Below, piece after piece: positions 11,243 to 23,200 of a stretch of DNA of 64,000 nucleotides; the first letter of the stretch is position 1; each line of letters starts with the position of its first letter. The stretch lies in the NCBI RefSeq assembly GCF_902635505.1, contig NC_045426.1, positions 395,238,138 through 395,302,137 on the forward strand, written 5' to 3'. Origin of the DNA: Sarcophilus harrisii. Its lineage: Eukaryota > Chordata > Mammalia > Dasyuromorphia > Dasyuridae. Position numbers and translations under genes: made by a program. A model generated the notes under the pieces. It was not told where the DNA came from. It did not search any database and saw only the letters and a list, made by a program, of their open reading frames with translations.

Positions 11243-14200
11243 AAGGCAATTGGGATTAAGTGATTTGTCCAGGGTGACAGAGCTAATAAGTATAAGTGTC
11301 TGAGACCAGATTTGAACTCAGGTCTTCCCGACTTCAGGGCTGGTGCTCTAACCACTATGCCACCTCGCTGCCCCTCTGCAGTTGAATTTTAAGGTGGAAC
11401 AAGATGATGGTATAAAGAATACTACTATTAGCTCTACTTTTTGTAAGTCTCTTGTAAGTGAAAATTCTAAAATTTAAGAAAATGACAAATTTGGGACAAT
11501 TTCTCATATCATAAAAGGTTTATACGTAAGGTTCATTTTCTTGTACAACATTTAAATGCTAGGGGAAACGATATAATATAAATAGCAAACAAAATGTTCT
11601 CAAGTAAAAATCATTCAGATATGGAAAAATCTCCATAAAAATATAATACAATGAAGAGGGAAATGTAATTCAACAAAAATTCAATTTGCACATGTTTATA
11701 AATAAAACTTCATCTGTATTTATCTAAAACTGATTATTTATGGTAGTTTAATAAACCCCTATTTGAAGTGACTTTCTTGGGTTACTAAAGAGTTCCATTT
11801 AATGTTTTCAATGAGATAATTTTAAAATAAGAAGTTTTAGCAGCAAAAATGTTAAATCATACCTGTATAACTTCATAACCAAGTAATCGTAGGTGTCTTT
11901 GTTTAATAGCTTCTTTTCCTAGTAAGTTGTGGCTATTCAAACAAAATCTTTTTGGATCATCAATGCAGAGTGCTAATCTGGACATCAAATAAATATGATA
12001 GTTAACTTTTTAAAAACCATTAAATGACTGCTTATAAAGTTATGAATTTCTAATCACATTTAAATAAGAATATCATTTTAGAATTGTGTTGAAATATAAG
12101 ATCAACAATTCTGATGGACGTGGCCATCTTCAGTAATGAGATGAACCAAATCAGTTCCAATAGAGCAGTAATGAACTGAACCCAGCTATACCCAGCAAAA
12201 GAACTCTGAGAGATGACTATGAACCATTACATAGAATTCCCAATCCTTCTATTTTTGTCCATCTGCATTTTTTATTTCCTTCACAGGCTAAACTTTTAAA
12301 TAAAAAGCTATAATAAAAAAAAAATTAAAAAAAAAAAGAAATATAAGATCAAAAGCTAATGAGATCTAAAAAAATCACATACTTGGTTTTCCCTTAAGAA
12401 TAATAACAATTAACATAATTAGCATTTATGCAGTATTTAATAATGTGCCAAGCACTGTGATGAGCATTTTATAGATCTCATTTGATCTTTATAACCTCTT
12501 CTGATATGGGAGTCACCTGCCAGTGATTGTAGGAGGTCTAACTCAGACTTGTAGAATGGATCTCTTCATGTAAGAGGATGATGATGATACAAGGAGACTG
12601 ACAGGCAAGTTGCGTTCTCTGACCTTTCTTTTTCCCTCTTGCCTCCAATTTATTTCATTCCCAATCCACAAGAACATCTTCGAAGACTGCTTTGCAACTC
12701 CTTTAAGCTTATTATTTATAGCTGTAGAGGCTCTGGGAGAAATGACCTGCCCTTTTACCTAGGTATGGTCCTTAACACAACCAAGCTAGGAGGAAGGTAC
12801 AATTATCTTCATTTTACAACTGAGGAAACAAACAGATTATATGACTTGTTCAGGGGCCCACAAATGAGCAAAGTATCAGAAATCAAATTTGAATTCAATT
12901 CTTCCTGACTCTAAAGCTGATGCTTTACCCAGTGGGTAACCTAGCTCAACTTTTTAGCAGAAAATCATCAGCAGTCATTATTTAAGCATGTTAAACTGTC
13001 AATTTATATTGAAATATAGATGTAGCTATAGTTCCAATATTTTGAAAATACAGAATTATGAATTTAGCATACAAGCTTCTTGAAGACTGGGGCTGTTCTA
13101 CTTTTGATTTACCACAGCTTAGAACAATGTTCGACATATAACAAGCACTTAATGTTTAATGATTAAAAAGCAACATTATTTAACACATAATGGCTTTTAC
13201 TACCTATGATGATTAAAATAGGACAGCTATAAAATAAGTATGAAGAAAACAGAAAGAGAAGTCATGACTGTTGGCTTATAATCCCAATTTATCATTAACT
13301 GGCTGTGTGATTTGTACAAATTAAATCAGTTTTTGGAATCTTAATTTCTCTCCCTATAAAATTAGGGGGCTAGACTAGATAAGACTTCTGAGATCCCATT
13401 TGTCTCAAAGATCCCCTTTGAGATCTGATGGGAAAAAATTGATATGGAGTTAATTTTTTGAAAAAAAAAATTACATAAAGCATAAGACATCAATTATATT
13501 AGCATGAGAATATTATTTTTAAAAAGGTATGTGACAACTATGTAACAACAATGCTTTTCTTTACCTTTTATATACATCTTCATCGCTTGTAAAAGGTAAT
13601 ACAAATCCTTCTTCATCTAGTTTAATCTCAATATCTGAGTCAGAGAAAAAAGGAAAATACCTTTACACACATATACTATCATAAATATTATTGTATTTCT
13701 GCTATTTTTGTATCCAAATTCTATTTATTTAAGGCTTTAAAGATATAAGCAAAACAAATGAGTATTAAAATTTTAATATAACATTGATTAAATAAGTCAA
13801 TGCTACAAAAATTATATGGATCCCATAAAAAAAAAAAAAAAAACAGCTTAAGTAATTATTTAACAAAAGTGTATCAAGATTCTTGAAGCACAATGTATTC
13901 TTGTTACCAAAAGGTTCATTATTTTAGTATTTTAGCCCTAATTGGCTGTCCGGAAGTCAAAGAGAAAGCCTGTCATAGGGAACAGAATACTAGGCTTGGA
14001 AAACTTAGATTTGAATCACACTTTAGATACTTCTTGTCAGTTGGATCCAGAGTAAATCCTTTAAACTCTTGCAAACAATAAAGTGCTTTATAAATATAAG
14101 TTATTTATTCTAGTTTAGGCTTAGCAACACTAAAGCAAGTAGTATGAATCTTAGGTTTTGAGGATTGTAATTAAAACCACATTACACTTTCTTCTCCCCC

Positions 14201-17200
14201 TCCCATTTCAAATCTTAAAGGAAACACTCAAATGAGTCCAATTAGAGAGTAAGGGACTGGTTTTACTTGTGATTCCACTGGTGCAGAGAAATCCCAGTAT
14301 AGAAGCTCTCTTCATTCTACTAATCAAAACATATTTCAGTTGTATGATTTGAACCATCTACCTGATTCTGAGGCCAGCTCTCTATCCACTATGTCAAGGA
14401 CCTCAAATTTTAGATGAAGATTTGAAAAATCTATGCTTACAAAAGCATAGAAACCAAAGTAGCATTATTATATGACTGGCACTTCCCATAGTATATTTAC
14501 TAGCCCTCACAATTATACTATAGTACAACTTCTAGTAGATAGGAAATGTAGAAATCAGTTACCTCCAAGGTCCAGTTACTTCCAACTTTAAATCTATCAT
14601 TCTATGACAAGAGATTTCAGATTGTTTTCCTAATATTATCATTAGTACACTATCACCCAAACTTTATGTAACATTGCACTAACACTGTTTACCTATTGGG
14701 TAACCCAGCCACCTGACTCTGATTTTAACAGTCAATCACACCCTGAGGCATCTGTTTATGTCATGTGTTATATACCACATTTTGAGAACTATACATGTAG
14801 CACTAATTCTCTTCTTGACTACAGAGCCTCAGATTTCATGGCAATACAGGAGATTTGTACATTCTCTTTCCCTATAGTGTTGGTGTAATGCACATGTCAT
14901 TCCACTGCCACAGTAGGATACTTTCTGCAGGTTAAGGTGTACTTCAAGGAAAGAGCTTCTCATAATAGCAAACTGTTCATCTATTTGATGTTTTTTTTTT
15001 TTCTCTTCTCTTAAAATCTTTCTCAATATAAATATTTAAAATGTATTTAAATTCTGATATAAGTTCCTTGAGGAAGTTTTGAATTTATTGTAGTTTTATA
15101 TATGGTCTTCATTTAAAAATAGGATTATTGAAATCTCAAAAAGGTAATAAACCGATTTTTAGCTTACCTACTGTGTAACAACAGGGTGTTGAAACTTTTG
15201 AAGCAAAATATATTCTTCCTTCTAAAAGATGAATTAGTGCAACACTAACAATTTTATAAAGATGAAGATCCATGGGAGTCTCCAGGAGGTAAGGTGGAAT
15301 AAGAAATGATTTCACTTGATATTGTTGAAGCAGTTTAGGACCCTATAAATTATAAACATATACACAAAAAATAAAATATAATAAACCTTTTTAAATTAGG
15401 GAAGAACTTTAATAAAATAATGTTATTGGGGTGGAGTCAAGATGGTGGAGTGAAGCCAAGAAGCTGTTCCCAGTTTCCCTCAAAAAACCATATGAAACCA
15501 AGCCTCTGATAGAATGAAACAACTCTCCAGCTCAAGATAGTCTGAAAAAACTTCAAGAAAGATCATTTTCACTGGGGGTGTTCAGCCCAGCTACAGCAGA
15601 GTCTGGGAAAGCCAATAAAAGAGTCTTAATCACAACAGATCAGCAGCTTAGACCCTGGGTCCTGGCTCAGTAACAGAACAAACCAGTAAAGCAGTTCCCA
15701 GTAACAGCTCAGAAGGTATACACTGAGAAAACAGACCATTTCTTGAAAAAAGCAGACAAACAGCAGACAAAGCTACCCCTTGCAAATACAAGGACTCTTG
15801 TGTTCAAAGCCAAGGCTCAGAGCTACACAGGAAGCTTGGGACAGTGTGCCCTTTACCCCAGGAGCAGAGCTTGACCATAACAACTTATAAAAAGAGAAAA
15901 ATATCAAAAGAAAAGGAAAGGAAATGAGCAAGAAAAAGAAAAAAGAATCTTGACATAAAAAACTACTACAAAACCAAAACACCAACTCAGCTGAGGACAA
16001 AATATCCAGAAAAAAATAACAGTGATATGAATTGGCCTCAAGTCCAAAGAAGCTCTTTGTAAGTGTTCATAAAAGACTTTAAAAGGAAAATGAGAGGTAG
16101 AAGAAGAAAAAAATGAGAGGTATACGAGAGAGTCAATAGCTTGTTAAAGGAAGGCAATTCCTTAAAAAATACAATTGGCCAAAAGCAAAAAAAAAAAAAA
16201 AAAAAAAAATCCACTAAAGAAAATAAATTCAAAAGTAGAATCAGCCTCATGGAAAAAAGTTACAAAAGCTCACTGAAGAAAATCACATATTAAAAACTAG
16301 AATGGGCCAAATGGAAGCTAATGATATTATGAGACATCAACGATCAAACAAACTAAAAAGAATGAAAAAATGGAAGAAAATGTAAAATACCTCATTGGAA
16401 AAACATCCAACCTGGAAAATAGATCCAGAAGAGACAATTTAAAAATTATTGGTCTACCTAAAAGACACGAGCAAAAAGGAATCTGGGTAGCATTCTTCAA
16501 AAGATCATGAAGGAAAAATGTACCCATATTCTAGAAACAAGAGGGGGAAATAGTCGGTGAAAGAATCCATCAATCATCTTCAGAAAGAGATCCCACAAGG
16601 AAAGTCCCAAGAAACACTGTTGCAAAACTTCAAAACTACAATATCAACGAAAAAATACTTCAAGCTGACAGACAAAAACAATTCTGATATCAAGGAGCAA
16701 CAGACAGGATTGCCCAAGATCTGTCAGCCTCTACAATAAAAGATAAGAGGGCTTGGAATACCATATTCTGTAAGGCAAAGGACCTGGGGTTACAAACAAG
16801 AATTAACTACTCAAAAAGACTAAGTATCATCTTTCAGGGGAAGCAATGGATCTTCAATTCCAATCATTTCTATTGAAAAAAAACAAAACCAAACAGAAAA
16901 TGTAATCTACAAACACAGGACTTAAAAGAAGCATAGAAAGGTAAATAGGGGAAAAGTATATATTATTTAAAGGTTAAACTGTTTACATTCCTAGACAGGA
17001 AAAGGTATCTGTAATTCTTGAAAGCTGTATATATTACTGGGGCAGACAGAGGGGAGGGCACCACAGTGACAAAGGGTGTGGTTGTAAATGGTCCCTGATG
17101 TGACAATATCAAAGAAAAAGACATTTAGGGGTGGAAAAAAAATGCTGTACTGACAGAAGAGGAAAGGGGAGGTATAATAGGACAAATCAGATCATACGAA

Positions 17201-20200
17201 TAGGCACAATAAGGGAAGTGGAGAGGGGTATGAGCATTGTCTAAAGCTTGATTTCATCAGTTTGGGATCAAAGAGGGAATTACTTAATCATTCAGTTGGG
17301 TATAGAAATTTATCTAACCCTATAAAAAAGTAGGAGGAAGAAGAGAAAGGAAAAGAGAGGGACAGGATAGAAGGCAGGGTAGAATCACTAGGAAAAAAAG
17401 GTAAAAGAAGGGGAGAGGTTGATAGAAGACAAGGTAGAGGATGGGGTAGATTAAAAAAAAATTACTACTAAGGACAAGGTGGAAAGAGAGAACAAAAGTA
17501 TATACAGGGGATGGAGAGAAATACAAAGTAAAGACAAAAATCCTGGAACAGAATTTATTATGTTTCAAATGAAGTAAAAAAAAAAAAAAAAAAAAAAGGT
17601 ATCAATTCTGACCTCAGATAAAGCAGAGCTAAATAAAAGCAATAAGGAAGCAAAGTACATCTTGATAAAGAATACCATAAACAATGAAGTAAAAAGGGCA
17701 GCTAGATGGTGCAGTGGATAGAGAGTACCAGAATCAGGAGGACCTGAGTTCAAATTTGTTCTCAGATCAAACTAACTAAACAAACTTGATACTCCTTAGC
17801 TATGTGACCCTGGGCAAGTCACTTAACTCCAACTATCTCGGGGGAAAAAATTTTTAAAAACAATATCGTAATGATACTGAATGTATATGCACCAAGTTGT
17901 AGAGCATACAAATTCCTAGAGAAGATATTGACAGTTATAGGAAGAAATAGGAAAACTATATTAATGAGGGACCTCAATCTTCCCCCCTCACAATCAAAAT
18001 CCCCTCTCAAAATAAATGAGAAAAAAGTAAGGAGGTTAATAAGATCTTAGAAAACCAACATATGATAGAACTATGAATGAATGAAGCTTTTTCTTGGCAG
18101 TATATGGCCCCTCACAAAAACTGTACTAGGGCATGAAAACTCAAAATCAAATGCAGAAAAGCAGAAATAGTAAATGCTTCTTTTTCAGATCATGATGCAA
18201 TAAAAATTATTTCATTAAGGGCCAGGGAACGATAAGACTAAAACCAGTAAGAAATGTATCTAATTCTAAAGAATGAGTGGGTCAAACAAATCACAAAAAC
18301 AATACATAATTTCATCTAAAAGAATGACAATGAGACAACATACTAAAATCTATGGGGCCCAACAAGAGTAATTCTTAGGGTAAATTTTATATCTCTAAAT
18401 AGCTACATGAATAAAATAGAGAAGGAAGAGATCAATGGATTAGACAGGCAAAAAAAAAAAAAAGCTAAAAAAAAAAAAGAACAAATTAAAAGTCTCCAAT
18501 TAAATACCAAATTAGAAATTTTGAAACTCAAAGGAAAGATTGAGAAAAAGAAAACTATTGAACTAATAAAACTAAGAGTTGTTTTCATGAAAAAAAAAAT
18601 AGATAAACCTTTGGTAAATTTGATTAGAAAAAGGAAGGAAAAAAAAAAAACCACTAGCATCAAAAATGAAAAGATTGAATTTACCACCAATAAAAAAAGA
18701 AATTAAAGCAATAATTAGGAGCTATTTTGCCCAACTGTAAAGCAGCAAATTTGATACTCTAATCAAAATGGATGAATATTTACAAAAATATAAAGTGCCC
18801 AGATTAACAGAAGAGGAAATAAACTATCTAAATAGTTTCATTTTAGAAAAAGAAATTGAACAAACCATTAATGAACTCCCTAAGAAAAAATCTCCAGGGC
18901 CAGATAGATTTACAAGTGAATTCTACCAAACATTTAAAGAACAATTAATTCCAAAACTATTTGTAAAAATAGTAAAGATGTTCCACAAATCTTTCCATGA
19001 CACAAATATGGTACTAATATCGAAACCAGGAAGAGCCAAAACAGAGAAAGAAAATAACAGACCAATTTCCCTAATGAATACTGATGTAAAAATTTTAAAT
19101 AAAACATTAGCAAAGAGATTACAGTAACTTGTCAGCAGATAATACACTATGACCCAATGGGATTTATACCAGCAGGGCTGGTTCAATATCAGGAAAACTA
19201 TTAACATAATTGATCATAACAAAACTAACAGAAATCATGTGATAATCTCAATAGATGCAAAAAAAAGTTTTTATTAAAATACAGTACCCATTTCTATTAA
19301 AAACACTAGACAGCATAGGGGTAATGGGAGCTTTCCTTGAAATAATAAACAGTATTTCTCTAAGACCAACAGCAAGCATTATTTGTAATGTTCGAGAAGC
19401 TGGATGTATTTTCAGTAAGATCAGGGCTGAGACAAAGATGCCTATTATCATTACTATTATTCAGCATTACTAGAAATGTTGGCTTTAGCAATAAGAAAAG
19501 AAAAAGAAATTAAAAGAATTAGAATAGGCAATGAGGAAATAAAACTATCACTTTTTGAAGATGATATAATGATATACTTGGAAAATCTTAGAAAATCATC
19601 CAAAACCCTACTGGAAACAATGAACAGCTTTAGTAAAGTTGCAGGATATAAAATAAACCCACCGAAATCATTAGCATTTCTATATATTACTGACAAAGCC
19701 CAGCATCAAGAGACAGGAGAAACTGCATTTAAAATAACTGTAGACAAAAAACATTTCGGTGTCTACCTGCCAAGATAAACCCAAAAACTATATGGACACA
19801 ATTACAAAACAGTTCTCACACAAATAAGGTTAGATCTAAACAAAACTGGGAAAGCATCAATTGCTCATGGGTAGGCCAAGCTAATATAATAAAAATGACA
19901 ATTCTGCCTAATTGTACATTTATTAAATGCATATCAATCAAAATGCCAAAAAATTATTTTATAGAATTAGAAAAAATAAAAATAAAATTCATCTGGAAGA
20001 ACAATAAGTTAAATAATATCAAGGGAATTAATGAAAAAAAAAATTTCAAAGGATGGTAGCTTAGTAGTATCAGACCCAAAACTGTATTATAAAGCAGCAA
20101 TAATGAAAACCATTTAGTATTGGCTAAGAAATAAGAGTGGTGAGGGCAGCTAGGTAGTGCAGTGGATACAGCACTAGCCCTGAAGTTAGGAGGACCTGAG

Positions 20201-23200
20201 TTCAAATGTGGTCTCAGACACTTAGCATTTCCTAGCTGTGTGACCTTGGACAAGTCATTTAACCCCATTTGGCTCAGCAAAAAAAAAAAAAAAAAGAAAG
20301 AAAAAAGAAATAGGAAATAGAGTGGTAGATCAGACACAAATGATACAATAATCAAGACCTATAGTAATCTTGTACTTCTGAGATAAGAACTCACTAAAAA
20401 TTGCTGGGAAAACTGGAATATAATGTCAGAAACTTGGCATAGACCTACATCTCACATCCCAGAGCAAAATAAGGTCAAAATGGGTATATGATTTGGGAAT
20501 AAAGATATTATGACCAAATTGGAAGAGCAATGGATAATTATTCTATTAGAACTACAGAACATCATGAAAGGTAAAATGCACAACTTTGATTACATTAAAT
20601 TAAAAAGTTCTTACATAAATAAAACCACAGAAACAAGATTAAAAGGGAAGTACAGAGTTGGGAAAAAATCATTACAGCTAGTGTTTTTGATAAAGGTTTC
20701 ATTTTTAAAATATATAAAGAACTATGTCAAATTTATAGGAACACAAGTCATTCTCCAATTGATAAATAGTCGGAGGATATGAATAAACAATATTCAGATA
20801 ACAAAATTAAATCTATCTATAGTCATTTAGAAAAATGTTCTAAATCACTATTGATTAGAGAAATGCAAATTAAATCAATCAACTGTGAGATACTACCTCA
20901 CACCTCTTAGATTGGCTAGGATCCACAGGACAGGAAAAGATAATGATCAATTATCTAAATTTGGAGGGGATGTGGGAAAATTGGGACACTAATGGCTTGG
21001 TGGTGGAGTTGTGAAATGATCCATTAAACCAATGTAATATGTTGCCGATGGAAAATGTGAAATTACCTACCTTATAGAAGGGACATTCCAAGACCACTGC
21101 TAAATAAAGCTGGGTCAGCTGGGCTAAGCTTGATTTACTTAAACCCAATTCTTGAACTGAAATGAAAATCATCAGAAGTCAAGTTAATTTTAAAAGTTCT
21201 AATGCAGTCAAAACTAAGAAACTGGGAGTGATGAAAAGTATATTCAGTCACTTATAAAATATGCTTAGTGAATTTTTGAGGTTAAACAGAATGGTCTAAC
21301 AGCTCAATGTAGCTTGTCCTTTCAATCAAGTTACTTCTAAGTAATAAAATTCCTGGTTTTAATTATTTTATGACTTTTATTAAGAATAAATTTAATGTCA
21401 TTATACATCATTTTCATTACTTACAATGTCATACTATCCAATACTATTTGGACAACCTCACATAAAACAATAGTTTATAATCATAATTCATGTTTGTATA
21501 ATTCATTAAGGTTTGCAAAGCTCTTTTTTTCAAACAATTCTGAGAAGTAGGTATTGCAAGTAATGCTTTGCCTGTCTCAGAAACCTCCAAGAAGTTAAGT
21601 TTTCTCCAAGAGTTATGGAGTTAGTGAACTTGAAAGCAAAAATAGAACCCTGATTTCTGCTGACCCCAAGGTCAGTATTCCCCATTACACTCTATTGCCT
21701 CTTACTACATCATGCTTGTAGTTTCTTGTAGTTTTTGTACATTTTGTACATTTCTTGTAGTTTCCATGCACTAGCATTAGGTCTAAACACATTACTTGCT
21801 CCTTGTGCAAAAAGATTCAGTTACTCTCTACTACAAACAGGATACAGTAAAATTCATTTAGCCTGTGACTTAAGACCTTCCCAACTAGCTTCACAGTCTA
21901 CTTTTGCAGATTAATTTCACAAAGTTCACCTTCATGCAGCAAATATTCTGGTCTAAATAGATTTGATAAGTATATCCTAAACTTTATATACTATCACTTA
22001 CATGGGTACATTCTTGAAGGTTATCCTTTGCCTTGAAAATCATTATATCTTTCTTAATCTCTTCGCCTTCAAGGCTCAGTTCAGATACCACCTCCGCCAC
22101 CAATTGTTCCTGATCCCAAAGACTGTTATCCCCTCTCAAATTTGCTTAGCTTTTCTTTGTACCTACTACTCCTTACTTTATGATATACTAATCCAGATAC
22201 CTGTCACACAGCCTTCTTCCTCTTCCCAAATTAGAATAGAAATCCCTCAAAAGCTGCATTATTTTTAAATCTTTGTATTCCTGATGGCTGGCACAATGCC
22301 TTGTCTAGTAAACATAATGTTTGCTGAACTGATCTCATAAATGAATGGAAAAAGTCTATAAAAGAAAAACTTGTTAATTCATGCAATAATTTTAAAACAT
22401 GTTATTATAGTTATTAATTTTCCTGGGAATAATGAATATGCATATTAGGAATATGCACCCTATATACTGTATGTAGAATGTAGAAATATTGTATGGTTTT
22501 GACACTAGGTCAAAAATCATTATGCTGTATGTAAGACTTATTTTGAATAGATTGTTACATCTTTTATTTCTTTATCACATAATCCTGCCATGCCTTAGGG
22601 CATCCTTTGGAGTATTTTAAAATTTGTCTGTAATATAAAGAAGCAAATGAAATTGATTTTATGTTAGATGTTACCTTAGAATTTTAGAGATACTATGGTA
22701 CAACCCCTTCATATTCAGATAAAAAATAAAAACAAACACTGGACTTCAAAATACAGCATTCAATAATGTTTTTAAATTAAAGTTTTAGGCTTGTATCATC
22801 ACTTTTTGTAGATAATTTGAATTAGACATAAAATAGGCATCTCAAACTCAGAATTTACTTTCCCTATAAATTTTCTCCTCTTTCAAACTTTCCTAGTAGT
22901 AGCTTCATAGTTACAACAATCTTAAAGTTTTCCTCCACTCCTTTTTCTCACCTTCACTCTTATTTTTTTTTAACCAATTTTTGTCCCCTTTCTACTCAGT
23001 CACTACCCTAGTACAAATCCCTTATCAACTATGACTGGACTACTGCAATATTCTTTTGATTATTCTTCCCGACTTGTTTTTCCCCCACTTCAAAACATCC
23101 TCCACTCAGCTGCCAAAATGACCTTTATGAAAACTTAGCTCTGACCATGTTATCCATATTATTTTATAAAATCTAGCAGCTTCCTATCACCAAGATCAAA

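Larger units (their letters stand above)
15428..21030 (+). mobile_element. Decayed near-full-length L1, 3'-truncated
   Basis: Begins with the L1 5' UTR phrase GGGGTGGAGTCAAGATGG. An ORF1-like start (MSKKKKKES, stopped at once) lies at 15924. An ORF1/linker region runs to about 17.6 kb. An ORF2 endonuclease trace (NVYAPS..KFLEKIL near 17880) and a clear reverse-transcriptase segment follow (18768-19127: [54 protein letters not shown]). Homology stops at GAGTTGTGAAATGATCC near 21030, so the C-terminal end and 3' UTR are missing. It has many stops and frameshifts. Two SINEs are inserted in it. It lies antisense in FASTKD3, between coding exons 2 and 3. Confidence 0.88.

Noticed and set aside
18403-18706. 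Overlapping ~95-codon ORFs on both strands
   Set aside because: Lysine/phenylalanine-rich readings of decayed L1 sequence, not host genes.
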